This document shows, one piece after another, positions 20,958 to 29,731 of a DNA stretch of 64,000 nucleotides. Positions within the stretch are counted from its first letter, which is position 1, and every line of letters starts with the position of its first letter. Location: assembly GCF_000429845.1 (NCBI RefSeq), contig NZ_AUCQ01000001.1, forward strand, positions 284,647 to 348,646. Reading direction: 5' to 3'. The translations under genes and the position numbers were made by a program. The notes under the pieces were generated by a model, which was not told the origin of the DNA, did not search any database, and saw only the letters and a program-made list of their open reading frames with translations. Source of the stretch: Comamonas composti DSM 21721. GTDB taxonomy: Bacteria > Pseudomonadota > Gammaproteobacteria > Burkholderiales > Burkholderiaceae_C.

Positions 20958-22048
20958 CACAGGCCTTTCCTGGCGGCAGCAGCCGGGGTCTTGCGTGTCA
21001 CCCAGCGCAGGCGGTAAGCCACGAGGGTGTCGCAGGCCAGCAGGGAGAACAGCAGCAGGCCCTGGAACACGCCGGTCAGCGCCTTGGGCAGGCCCAGGCG
21101 CGACTGGGCCAGTTCCCCCCCGATATAGAACATGCTCATGAGAATCGCGGAAAAAATCATGCCCACGGGATGCAGGCGGCCCACAAAGGCCACGATGATG
21201 GCTGCAAAGCCATAGCCAGCAGGCACGTGGGGCGTGAGCTGGCCCAGGGGACCGGCCACTTCGAGTGCGCCCGCAAGACCGGCTGCAGCGCCCGAGATCA
21301 GCAAGGCCGTCCACAGCGCGCTGCGCGAAGAAAAGCCCGCATAGCGGGCCGCTGCCGGCGCGAGACCGCCGACCTGCAGCGCAAATCCCGCTCGCGTGCG
21401 GAATAGAAACACCCACAGCAAAGCCGCCGAGCCCAGGGCCAGCAACAGGCCGATGTTGACGCGCATGCCCTGGACCAGCCGGGGAATCTGCGTGACGCGC
21501 TCAAAGGTCTTGGTCTGGGGGAAGTTGTAGCCCATGGGATCCTTCCAGGGCCCATAGACCAGAAAGCTCAGAAAGAAGGTGGCCACATAGACCAGCATCA
21601 GACTGACCAGAATCTCATTCGCATTGAAGCGGTCGCGCAGCAAGGCCACGAGCCCTGCCCAGACCATGCCGCCCAGCATGCCTGCCAGCAAGATGGCCGG
21701 CACGATCCAGGGCCCGGTATTCTTGTCGGCCAGTAAGGCCATGCCGCCCGCAGCCACGGCACCGATGACGAACTGGCCTTCGGCGCCGATGTTCCAGACA
21801 TTGGAGCGAAAGCACACGGCCAGGCCCAGCGCGATGAGCAGCAGCGGCGTGGCCTTGACGGCGAGCTCGCCCAGGGCATAGCCGGATTTGATGGGCTCCC
21901 AGAAGAAGGCCTGCAGACCGCTCATGGGATCCTTGCCCAGCAGTGCGAACAGCCCCACGCCGACGAGCACGGTCACGATCAGGGCCAGCAGCGGCGAGCC
22001 ATAGGTCCAGAGCCTGGAGGCCTGGGGGCGTTGCTCAAGCTTGAACAT
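20957..22048 (-). CDS. ABC transporter permease (BMP-linked, first permease)
   Basis: A 363-residue permease of the NupB/YufP type, with about ten hydrophobic segments and the family signature RSNVWNIGAEGQFVIGAV near residue 80. It pairs with the smaller permease that follows. Its first 14 bases overlap the end of the ATPase gene, so ATPase, permease and permease are tightly coupled. Confidence 0.9.
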   Translation of the reverse strand: MFKLEQRPQASRLWTYGSPLLALIVTVLVGVGLFALLGKDPMSGLQAFFWEPIKSGYALGELAVKATPLLLIALGLAVCFRSNVWNIGAEGQFVIGAVAAGGMALLADKNTGPWIVPAILLAGMLGGMVWAGLVALLRDRFNANEILVSLMLVYVATFFLSFLVYGPWKDPMGYNFPQTKTFERVTQIPRLVQGMRVNIGLLLALGSAALLWVFLFRTRAGFALQVGGLAPAAARYAGFSSRSALWTALLISGAAAGLAGALEVAGPLGQLTPHVPAGYGFAAIIVAFVGRLHPVGMIFSAILMSMFYIGGELAQSRLGLPKALTGVFQGLLLFSLLACDTLVAYRLRWVTRKTPAAAARKGL

Positions 22049-23588
22049 GCGTGCCTCCCGTATCCCACAGGCCGCTCATCCATTCGCCAATCTGCTGCAC
22101 GCTGGCCTGCTCGCGCGCCACCGAAGGCGACAGCCGGCCCTTGGCCACCACATGCAGGCGGTCACTGATTTCAAACAATTCGTCCAACTCCTCGCTGAGC
22201 ACGAGCACGGCACAGCCTTCGTCGCTCAGCTGCAATATCGCATCCCGGATCTGCGCAGCCGCACCCACATCCACGCCCCAGGTGGGCTGGGAGATGATGA
22301 GCAGACTGGGCCTGGCATCGATCTCGCGGCCGACAATGAATTTCTGCAGGTTGCCGCCCGACAGCGACTGGGCCGGCGCATGCGGCCCGCCGGCCTTGAC
22401 GTTAAAGCGCTCGATGATGCCCTGGGCCTGCTCCTGAAGGCGCCCCATGCGGATCCAGCCCCAGGGCCCCAGGGCCGTCTTGCGCGTGAGCAGCAGGTTG
22501 TGGGCCAGCCCCATGCTGGGCACGGCGCCCCGGCCCAGTCGTTCCTCGGGTACGAAGTGCAGGCCCAGGGCGCGGCGCCGGGCCGGGCCCATGCGGCCTA
22601 CGTTCTGCCCCTGCATCTGGATCATCGAGGGAGCGGCTCGCGTGTCCTCGCCCGAAAGCGCGTACAGCAGCTCCTTTTGGCCATTGCCCGAAACCCCGGC
22701 AATGCCCACGACCTCGCCCGCGCGTACCTCAAAGCTCATGGACTGCAGGTCCACGCCAAAGGGATCGCTGCTTCGCAGGCCCAGCCCCTCGACCTTGAGC
22801 ACGCTCTGCCCAGCCCGGGTCTTGCGGGCGCCGAGCTGCGGCGGCTCCGCGCCAATCATCATGCGCGACAGCGAGGCATTGCTCTCCTCGCCCGGATTGC
22901 AGACGCCCGTGACCTCGCCCGCGCGCAACACCGTGCAGGCCGTGCACAGCGAGCGTATTTCGTGCAGCTTGTGGCTGATGTAGAGGATGGAGCAGCCCTC
23001 GGAAGCCAGGCGGCGCAACACCACGAACAGCTTTTCCACGGCCTGGGGAGTGAGCACCGAGGTAGGTTCGTCCAGAATCAGCACGCGCGGATGGGTGAGC
23101 AGGGCGCGGATGATTTCCACGCGCTGCATCTCGCCCACGCTCAGCGTATGTACGGGTCGATGGGGATCGACTTCCAGTCCATAGTCGCTGGCCGTGGTCT
23201 GGATGCGCTCCACGACCTCGGACAGTGGCAGGCTTTTGTCCAGGCCCAGCCAGACGTTCTCGGCCACGGACAGCGTATCGAACAGACTGAAATGCTGGAA
23301 CACCATGGCAATCCCCAGCTGGCGCGCCTCCTGGGGGTTGCGGATCTGCACCGGCTTGCCGTCGATATGAATACGGCCTTCATCGGGCTTGACGGCGCCG
23401 TAGATGATTTTCATCAGCGTGGACTTGCCGGCCCCGTTCTCGCCCAAGATGGCGTGCACGGAGCCAGCGCCCACCGACAGAGAGACGCCATTGTTGGCGA
23501 TCACGGCCGGATAACGCTTGGAAATGCCTTCCAGCCGCAGCCTGGGTGCAGGCAAATGCGGCGCAGAAGCAGGTTCTGAGGGATTCAT
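22035..23588 (-). CDS. ABC transporter ATPase with two nucleotide-binding domains (BMP-linked)
   Basis: A 517-residue tandem ABC ATPase (YufO/NupA-like). The first domain has Walker A GENGAGKST, signature LSVGEMQRVEI and Walker B LILDEPTS. The second domain has GVSGNGQKELL in place of Walker A, signature LSGGNLQKFIVGRE and LLIISQPTWGVDVG; such a degenerate second domain is normal for this group. It energises the importer built from the two permeases that follow. I start at ATG 23588; the longer frame adds 15 codons without similarity. It is the first gene of the run ending in adenine deaminase. Confidence 0.92.
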   Translation of the reverse strand: MNPSEPASAPHLPAPRLRLEGISKRYPAVIANNGVSLSVGAGSVHAILGENGAGKSTLMKIIYGAVKPDEGRIHIDGKPVQIRNPQEARQLGIAMVFQHFSLFDTLSVAENVWLGLDKSLPLSEVVERIQTTASDYGLEVDPHRPVHTLSVGEMQRVEIIRALLTHPRVLILDEPTSVLTPQAVEKLFVVLRRLASEGCSILYISHKLHEIRSLCTACTVLRAGEVTGVCNPGEESNASLSRMMIGAEPPQLGARKTRAGQSVLKVEGLGLRSSDPFGVDLQSMSFEVRAGEVVGIAGVSGNGQKELLYALSGEDTRAAPSMIQMQGQNVGRMGPARRRALGLHFVPEERLGRGAVPSMGLAHNLLLTRKTALGPWGWIRMGRLQEQAQGIIERFNVKAGGPHAPAQSLSGGNLQKFIVGREIDARPSLLIISQPTWGVDVGAAAQIRDAILQLSDEGCAVLVLSEELDELFEISDRLHVVAKGRLSPSVAREQASVQQIGEWMSGLWDTGGTHVQA

Positions 23589-23936
23589 CGCTGAATTGTC
23601 TTTCAATTTTCGCAGCCCACTGCTGCCAACCACTTACCTCAGGCTCGGACCCGGCTGTTTCACATGCTCTTGCATCTGCTGCAAAGCGCTCTCGGCCACT
23701 GGCCGGCGCCCGGATTGGCCGCAACAAAGCCCGAGGCAAGGTGCGCAGCACCCCAGACCTGCCTTCGTCAGGACGGAGAGAGACGACCAACAGGCGAAGG
23801 CGCAAAAAGCCACATGAAAAAGGCAGAGATTGTAAGAGCGTCTTTCATCGCCCCGCCCAGCCGCACCGGATGCCCCCTGCTGCGCGAGCGGCTGGCGCCA
23901 GCGTGCCAGCCGCATTGCGACGCCGAGAGATCTCAA
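23589..23936. other. 348-base region without a convincing gene
   Basis: This is the leader of the purine importer operon on the minus strand. It carries several G/C-rich inverted repeats but I recognise no riboswitch, no clear promoter and no credible reading frame. Confidence 0.4.
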
Positions 23937-26060
23937 TCAGGAATGCAAGGAGTGCAGCTCTACGCAGCCACGGCCCCTGCGCTTGGCCGTATAGCAGGCC
24001 ATGTCGGCGGCCCGCAGCGCACTCGCCGCCGTATGCAGGCTTGCATCGAGCACGACCATGCCTATGCTCACGCCCATGAGATAAGGCTGGCCTTCGTGCA
24101 GCCCCCGCCAGTTCTGCACAGCCATGCACAGGCTCTGGGCCAGTCCCATGCCCTGTTCACCCGACACATCGGCCAGCAGTACGGCGAATTCGTCCCCTCC
24201 GAGGCGCGCCACCCAGCCGTGAGGACGCACGACGCTGTCTATGGTTGTGGCCATATGGCACAGCATCAGGTCCCCGGCCTCATGACCATCCTTCTGGTTC
24301 ACATGGGCAAAGTGATCCAGATCCAGATATAGCAAAATACCCGGACTCTGCATGCTCACCCCGTCCCCCCGAGCCTGGGCCTGGGCCTGGGCATCGGCGA
24401 ACGCGCACTCCTGCAGCCAGTCATGCAGATGCAGCAAGAAGGCTTCGCGATTCGGCAAGCAGGTCAAGGGATCGTGCAAGGCCTTCCAGCCCGGTTGCCC
24501 GCGGGCCATGCGCTGTACCGTCACGTCCTCCACCACCCAGACCAGGGAGGAATCTCCCGCCGCAGCGGCCAGCGGTCTGGCGCTGCGCTGCAGGCTTTGC
24601 ATGCTCCGGCCGTGCATGCGCACCCAGACAGGGCTGCCGTTCTTGCGCAAAAAACGGTGTTCGCTGTCGAAGTGCCCATACATCTTCAAGTCCTTGCTGA
24701 CCTGCTCCTGCAGGTTGGCATGCATCTCGCCGGACAGGCACAGCAGGCTCAAGTGCTGGCCCAGCAGCTCCTGCGGCTGATAGCCGAGCATGCGCGCGGC
24801 CTGCAGCCCGACCTGGTCGAGCCGCCCTTCGCGCGTAACCAGAAGGCCCAGCGGCGCATGATCGACCAGGGCCTGCAGTTGGTCCAGCGAGCGCCTGAGC
24901 TCGCCGCCCTGCAGTTCCAGCTTTTGCAGGACCTGCCATAGTACGCCAGCCTCACCCCATGAGGCCGGCCACACAGCACCTTCGGTCTGCACTCTTGCCA
25001 TGCCTGCCAAGGCATGGGAATCACCCGCGAGCCAAAGCCGCGCCCGCCTGAACAAGGTGCTCCACGGGTGAGTGAGAAACACCAGGGCCAGCACCAGCAC
25101 CACCGCTGCGACCAGCAAGATCAGCGCAATCTGCCATTGCTCACGCTGGGACAGTCCCGGAACCAGCCGCTCCATGGGCGTGATCTTGACCACCAGCCAC
25201 TGCGGCAAGGGCATGCCCACCGAAGTCACAAGATAGCCGTCGCGCTGCTCGCTCATGACGCGGGTCTGCATGGCCCTCGTCGCAACACTGCTCGGCCAAT
25301 CGCCTCCGAGCCCAGGCTCCGACGCCAGACCTGCAAAGCGGGAACCATTTTCCACCGGGGCCAGCACCTGACCATCGCGTGCCAGGACCAGAAAGCGGCT
25401 ATGGGCGTTCGCTGCCTCCGTGCTTGGAGGCAGCAAGGGCTGGGTCGACATATGGGAGGAGAGCAGCAGCGCTCCGCCAACCTCGCCCCCCTCCAGGCGC
25501 AGCGGCATGGCATGCACAATGTCCATCTGCCCCGGCTCGCTGCCCTTGTGGGCCTGGGCCATGAGCATGGGCTTTCCCTCACTCAGACTCTGGCGTGCCA
25601 GAGCCAGCATCTCAGGCTGAGCCTGGGTGTACGGCTCCAGCCTGGAGCCCCCCAGTTGAAGCAGGGGCCGGCCCTGCATATCCGCCAGCAGCAACCCATC
25701 GAACAGATTCAACAACGAAGCACTGCCACGCTGGGCCAAGAGCCAGGCGGGATCGAGATTGCGGGACAACAGTCCCTGGGCCAGAGTCTGCGCGAGCTTT
25801 TGCTGCTGATCCAGGCGCGCGGCCAGCAGGCGCGCCACGAGGTCCACGGCATCGGCCTGAAGGGGAATGGCACGGGCCAGGGTTTGCTGCTGCACCGTGT
25901 GCGAAACCCACCAGGAAAGAGCCCCGCCCAGGATCAGCACGGCAGCCGCCACCAGCGCCAGCAGCTTGGCGACTATGGGGCCGAACGGCCAGAGGGCAGA
26001 CCTCGACCAGCGAGGTCCAGGCGGCTGCGGGAGCAAGGGTTGACGGGCGTCAGTCGACAT
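23937..26060 (-). CDS. Membrane-bound diguanylate cyclase with sensor and PAS domains
   Basis: A 707-residue protein. An N-terminal membrane segment (about residues 29-52) is followed by a periplasmic sensor region (dCache-like, to about 315), a second membrane segment (about 318-340), a PAS domain (about 400-520) and a GGDEF domain, with DPLTCLPNR and RLGGDEFAVLLAD (GGDEF near residue 621). It should make cyclic di-GMP in response to a periplasmic signal. The product-inhibition site RxxD expected just before GGDEF reads RPHG, so it is probably absent. There is no EAL domain. It lies between the purine importer and a Crp/Fnr gene. Confidence 0.88.
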   Translation of the reverse strand: MSTDARQPLLPQPPGPRWSRSALWPFGPIVAKLLALVAAAVLILGGALSWWVSHTVQQQTLARAIPLQADAVDLVARLLAARLDQQQKLAQTLAQGLLSRNLDPAWLLAQRGSASLLNLFDGLLLADMQGRPLLQLGGSRLEPYTQAQPEMLALARQSLSEGKPMLMAQAHKGSEPGQMDIVHAMPLRLEGGEVGGALLLSSHMSTQPLLPPSTEAANAHSRFLVLARDGQVLAPVENGSRFAGLASEPGLGGDWPSSVATRAMQTRVMSEQRDGYLVTSVGMPLPQWLVVKITPMERLVPGLSQREQWQIALILLVAAVVLVLALVFLTHPWSTLFRRARLWLAGDSHALAGMARVQTEGAVWPASWGEAGVLWQVLQKLELQGGELRRSLDQLQALVDHAPLGLLVTREGRLDQVGLQAARMLGYQPQELLGQHLSLLCLSGEMHANLQEQVSKDLKMYGHFDSEHRFLRKNGSPVWVRMHGRSMQSLQRSARPLAAAAGDSSLVWVVEDVTVQRMARGQPGWKALHDPLTCLPNREAFLLHLHDWLQECAFADAQAQAQARGDGVSMQSPGILLYLDLDHFAHVNQKDGHEAGDLMLCHMATTIDSVVRPHGWVARLGGDEFAVLLADVSGEQGMGLAQSLCMAVQNWRGLHEGQPYLMGVSIGMVVLDASLHTAASALRAADMACYTAKRRGRGCVELHSLHS

Positions 26061-26142
26061 GGCCCGTTCAATATATGCATACGGATCATGCCGCCAATGG
26101 GTCGAACCCGCAGCGAGGTACGGGCCTCGTCACATTGCGCTC

Positions 26143-26778
26143 TCAGCCTACAGCCAGCACTTCGAGAGCAGCAGGTTTGGGCAGGTCGATGACGCTGCCC
26201 CTGCCGGCGATCAGGCCGTGATCGCGCAACTGGCGCAGCACACGCGAAAAGGTCTCGGGCGCAATGCCCAGCTGAGCTGCTATCAAACGCTTGCGCAGAT
26301 GGAGAATGACTCTGAGTCCGCCCTGCTCGCTGGGCTTTGCGTGGTGCAAAAGCCACTGGGCGCACCGCGCTTCGGCGTCCTTGGACAGGCGACTGACCGT
26401 AAGCTCGATCTGTGTGCAATACACCTTGGACACATCCTGCAGCAAGGCTTGGGCCTGATGCGGCAGCTCGGATACGGCACAAGCGAGCTCCGACTGGGAT
26501 TGCTGTAGAACGCGCACTTCAGTGTCAGCCAGCATGTCAAGACAGCAACTGCGTCCCTGCAACGCAAAAGCAGCATCCAGCCAGGCCGGCCCTTCCACCA
26601 CGCCCAGTTGGTGGCGCAGTTGCCCATCCTGACCGACACCGAGCAGCACGCGACCGCGCTCCAGGTACATTGCGGTCTCAGCGACCTGGCGACGCTGTCT
26701 CAACCAGGTGCCTGCAGCAAACACCTGGGATGTTCCAGTCTTGGAAGCAAAAGGCTTCAAGGAGGGCAAGGCAAACAT
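26143..26778 (-). CDS. Crp/Fnr family transcriptional regulator without iron-sulfur cysteines
   Basis: A 211-residue regulator: an N-terminal cyclic-nucleotide-binding-like barrel (about residues 10-120), a dimer helix and a C-terminal winged helix. The recognition helix IAPETFSRVLRQL has the E-xx-SR pattern of FNR. The N-terminal cysteine cluster of FNR is missing; the Cys residues present (CC near 78, and single ones later) do not match its spacing. It may sense nitric oxide, heme or redox state as Dnr-like proteins do. An FNR-type site lies 36 bases upstream of its start, so it may regulate itself. Confidence 0.82.
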   Translation of the reverse strand: MFALPSLKPFASKTGTSQVFAAGTWLRQRRQVAETAMYLERGRVLLGVGQDGQLRHQLGVVEGPAWLDAAFALQGRSCCLDMLADTEVRVLQQSQSELACAVSELPHQAQALLQDVSKVYCTQIELTVSRLSKDAEARCAQWLLHHAKPSEQGGLRVILHLRKRLIAAQLGIAPETFSRVLRQLRDHGLIAGRGSVIDLPKPAALEVLAVG

Positions 26779-26813
26779 GAGGCTTACTTTGCCGGCTGTT
26801 ACGACCTCCGACC

Positions 26814-26827
26814 TTGAGGAATATCAA
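26814..26827. promoter_or_regulatory. FNR/Dnr-type binding site
   Basis: TTGAG-GAAT-ATCAA matches the FNR consensus TTGAT-N4-ATCAA at nine of ten defined bases. It lies upstream of the Crp/Fnr gene (start 26778) and downstream of puuD. Confidence 0.6.
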
Positions 26828-26888
26828 AAACCCGTGTCACATTGACTTTCTCAATCACCTCCCGGCCTCTGGCAAGAGCACGTACGCC

Positions 26889-28112
26889 CTATGGTCCCAC
26901 CCGGGCACCGCTTTCAAACCATTGCCTGATCATCTGGCGCTCCTCCTGGCTCAGAGCATCGGGATTGCCAAACGGCATTTTTCTGAGCTGTACCACCTGC
27001 TGGTAGATCTGGACAGCGTGGGCCTTGACCTCCTGTGGCGAATCCAGGCGCACGTTTTTCTGCTGTACGGCCGCACCATGGCAAACCACGCAATGCTGCG
27101 CAAAAAGGCCAGCCAGCTGCGCATAGCCTGTAGGCCCGACGGCGGCCGTCTCCACCGGGGCAGGACGTGCCGAGCTCTCGACAGGCATGGGTCTGAGCCA
27201 GGCAATCGTGCCCAGCAGCACCAGCACCCCGGCCAGGGCATAAGGCCATGGATGGGAGTTGCGCCCCAGCAGATAGCCATGGCGCATCACAAAGAACTGG
27301 CGTATGGCCGCACCGGCAAACATCATGAGAATCAGCACCAGCCAATTGAGCTCGTGGCTGTAGAGCCAGCCATAGTGATTGGAAAGCATCGCGAACAGCA
27401 CGGGCAGGGTGAAGTACGTGTTGTGCACGCTGCGCTGCTTGCCGCGCTTGCCATGTATAGGATCCACAGTCCGCCCGGCCTTGAGGTCCGCTACCACGGT
27501 GCGCTGACCGGGAATGATCCAGAAGAACACGTTGGCGCTCATGGACGTGGCCAGCATGGCCCCCATGAGCAGGAATGCAGCCTGACCCGGAAAGAGATGG
27601 CAGGCCAGGTAGGTGGCAACACAGACCAGGGCCAGCACCAGGGCAGCAACAATGGGCTCGCCCTTTTCACGCTGACCAAAGATACGGCAAATGCCGTCAT
27701 ACAGCAGCCAGAACAGCAGCAAAAAAGCCAGCGCCGCCGCAATTGCCAGATTCGACGACATCAGCGGGTTGGCCGGATTCACCAGATAGACATCGGCATT
27801 CCACAGATAGGACACCGTGAGCAGCGCAAAACCCGAAAGCCAAGTGCTGTAGCTCTCCCAGAAGAACCAGTGCAAATGCGTTGGCAGCCTGGGTGGCGCC
27901 ACATTGAACTTCACGGGATGGTAGAAGCCTCCGCCGTGCACGGCCCAGAGCTCGCCATTGACACCCTGCTTTCTCAAGTCCTCGTTCACCGGCGGTGTGA
28001 GACTGCTGTCGAGAAACACGAAGTAAAACGAGGAGCCCACCCAGGCAATGGCAGTGATTACATGCAACCAGCGCAGCAGCAGGCTGGCCCAGTCCAGTAG
28101 ATAGCTTTCCAT
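26889..28112 (-). CDS. puuD: Membrane-bound urate hydroxylase PuuD
   Basis: A 407-residue protein that oxidises urate to 5-hydroxyisourate and passes electrons to the respiratory chain, unlike soluble uricase. An N-terminal membrane part with about eight hydrophobic segments (starting LLLRWLHVITAIAWVGSSFYF) is followed by a periplasmic cytochrome c domain with the heme motif CVVCH (residues 341-345) and a C-terminal KMPFGNP that supplies the Met ligand. This is the known PuuD build. It provides the substrate for the HIU hydrolase gene at 31167. A broken xdhC lies upstream, and a TGTATGCA element stands about 140 bases before the ATG. Confidence 0.93.
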   Translation of the reverse strand: MESYLLDWASLLLRWLHVITAIAWVGSSFYFVFLDSSLTPPVNEDLRKQGVNGELWAVHGGGFYHPVKFNVAPPRLPTHLHWFFWESYSTWLSGFALLTVSYLWNADVYLVNPANPLMSSNLAIAAALAFLLLFWLLYDGICRIFGQREKGEPIVAALVLALVCVATYLACHLFPGQAAFLLMGAMLATSMSANVFFWIIPGQRTVVADLKAGRTVDPIHGKRGKQRSVHNTYFTLPVLFAMLSNHYGWLYSHELNWLVLILMMFAGAAIRQFFVMRHGYLLGRNSHPWPYALAGVLVLLGTIAWLRPMPVESSARPAPVETAAVGPTGYAQLAGLFAQHCVVCHGAAVQQKNVRLDSPQEVKAHAVQIYQQVVQLRKMPFGNPDALSQEERQMIRQWFESGARVGP

Positions 28113-28243
28113 GGTGCTCCGCCCTGGGGGTCTTCAGGACCGCCTTCTACAAACTGCTCACCACGGCGGGCACTCTGAGCAGAAACCATGGCCACGCTTT
28201 CCGACCTGATGAGCCGGGGCACCGCTGCGACCTGTCTGTAAGC

Positions 28244-28257
28244 ACAAAGTGTATGCA
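28244..28257. promoter_or_regulatory. Candidate operator upstream of puuD (ACAAAGTGTATGCA)
   Basis: ACAAAGTGTATGCA shares 13 of 14 bases with the sequence before the HIU hydrolase gene (31618-31631), and its core is close to the palindrome TTTGTATACAAA before the GntR gene. It is probably bound by the GntR/FCD regulator at 38777. Confidence 0.5.
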
Positions 28258-28318
28258 AAACTGCCTGCATCGAGCGTTGGCGAGCTCATTTTCCGGCCTA
28301 GAACTTTCCCTGATTCGC

Positions 28319-28999
28319 TCAAAAAGTCCGCCGTTGCAACAACTGAACCGCCGCGGCCACGGCGATGACTTCGGGCCCCTTGCCTGCAATGCCGGGCAGA
28401 CCTACCGGACATGTCACCCGGGCGAGCTCCTGCTCGGCAAACCCGCGCTGCACAAGACGCCGCTGAAACACCTTCCACTTGCTGGCACTGCCTATGAGAC
28501 CGATAAAGGGCAGATCCGCATGTAGGCGCTGGCGCTTCAGACACTGGATCAGGATTTCCAGTTCCTCGGCGTGACTGAAGCTCATGATCAAAACTTGGGA
28601 GCCTGCCGGCAGATCAGCCACCGCAGACTGCACTGGGTCCGAGTATTCACACCGCACCAGTAGGTCAGACCGCTGCCCTTCTTCGAACACGCTTTCACGG
28701 CTGTCTATCCAGAGCAGCCGATAAGAAAGGCTTGAGAGCACGCGCACCAAGGCCCTTCCCTCATGACCCGCCCGAAGACCGCCACCCAGCTTTCGGGCGA
28801 CAGAAGACACTGCGCCAGCAAGCCCAGACGTCCTTGCAGCAAGCAGTCAAAACCAAGCACGGCCTCACCGCCGCAATACTGGCCAAGACCAGGCCCCGGG
28901 CTCTCGCGACCCTGAGCCTCGAACCAACAGCACCTGGACCCAGCACATGGATGCCTGGGCCAGCTCCTGGCGGATTCTTTGAAGCGTCTCACGCCACAT
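28319..28999 (-). pseudogene. xdhC: xdhC remnant (xanthine dehydrogenase accessory protein), deleted and frameshifted
   Basis: XdhC inserts the molybdenum cofactor into xanthine dehydrogenase. Three frames are needed to read it. From ATG 28999 the normal start MWRETLQRIRQELAQASMCW and VQVLLVRGSGSREPGA is seen; near 28890-28900 it jumps into a second frame with GLGQYCGGEAVL (normally LGPSLGQCCGG), so about 60 residues are missing; near 28767-28774 a one-base loss turns VAVFGAGHEGRALVRVL into a third frame that runs to the normal end GLPGIAGKGPEVIAVAAAVQLL. The last frame alone would give a 163-residue protein. No xdhA or xdhB is in the window. The gene is surely non-functional as XdhC unless errors of sequencing explain it. 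Confidence 0.85.
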
Positions 29000-29111
29000 G
29001 AGGCCCTTTTTCATCACGCGCCAGACGCGGGCCACGGTGCTTTGGAGCGGGCTGCGTCTTTGCGTTCAAGTCAGCTCGAATGGTCTTGGATTTCAGGATA
29101 CGCTCTCGCCC

Positions 29112-29606
29112 ATGATGGACCCACGCAATCCCTGCAACCATAACGCTCCTCGCCCAAACCGCAAGCCATGGCTTTGGACTTGCCTGGCCTTGGGCATGGC
29201 GTCGCTGATCAGCGCCTGCACCACCCCCTCAGGGCTTCCGGGCCGTGGAACAGGCACGTCCCCCTCTTCGGTGCCCGGCGCGGACAAAGGCTACCGCCTC
29301 GAAGCCGCACGTCACCTGTATGCGCGCAACGCATCGCGCATCTACCCCGGCAAGCTGCCCCCCATGCTCTACGCCATAGGTGTGCTGCAGGTCGACATAG
29401 ACCGCAACGGCCGTGTCCAGCGCCTGCACTGGATACGTGCGCCGCGCCATGCGCCCGAGGTTGTGGCCGAAATCGAGCGTACGGTCCGCTCGGCCGCCCC
29501 CTACCCTGTTCCCCATGGGCTGGCCAGGGTCAGCTATACCGATACCTGGCTTTGGGACGAGTCGGGACGCTTTCAACTCGATACCCTGAGCGAGGGGCAG
29601 AACTAG
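29112..29606 (+). CDS. Hypothetical lipoprotein with TonB C-terminal-like domain
   Basis: A 164-residue protein whose signal peptide ends at the lipobox LISAC (residues about 31-35), followed by a Gly/Ser/Pro linker. The rest, with PPMLYAIGVLQVDIDRNGRV and VVAEIERTVRSAAPYPVP, resembles the TonB C-terminal energy-transducing fold used by many small periplasmic proteins. Two adjacent ATGs (29112 and 29115) are possible starts; a longer frame from 28998 would overlap the xdhC remnant and lose the signal peptide position. Function unknown. Confidence 0.72.
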   Translation: MMDPRNPCNHNAPRPNRKPWLWTCLALGMASLISACTTPSGLPGRGTGTSPSSVPGADKGYRLEAARHLYARNASRIYPGKLPPMLYAIGVLQVDIDRNGRVQRLHWIRAPRHAPEVVAEIERTVRSAAPYPVPHGLARVSYTDTWLWDESGRFQLDTLSEGQN

Positions 29607-29682
29607 CCTCGCCTGAGCCGTTTCGCTGTTTCAGCGCTTTGAACGCACAGCGCCATGGATGGGCAGCGAGGCCGCATCCATG

Positions 29683-29706
29683 AAAAAACCGGCCTCGTGG
29701 CCGGTT
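29683..29706 (-). terminator. Rho-independent terminator of the SYLF lipoprotein gene
   Basis: On the minus strand AACCGGCC-ACGA-GGCCGGTT is followed by TTTT, directly downstream of the gene ending at 29732. Confidence 0.8.
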
Positions 29707-29731
29707 CCTCTGACGTAAAAACGCTCTGCGC

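Noticed and set aside
22041-23579. A 512-codon plus-strand frame opposite the ABC ATPase gene
   Set aside because: It mirrors the ATPase codons and has no motifs; the ATPase has complete Walker and signature motifs.
23589-23660. A purine or guanidine riboswitch before the BMP importer
   Set aside because: I could not find the conserved junction sequences; only generic G/C-rich stems are present.
23634-23936. A 100-codon minus-strand frame upstream of the purine importer
   Set aside because: The composition is irregular, there is no ribosome site and I recognise no family.
28705-28992. A 95-codon frame that could be called a separate small gene
   Set aside because: Its middle part is the second frame of the broken xdhC (GLGQYCGGEAVL and SPESWVAVFG), so it is part of the pseudogene.
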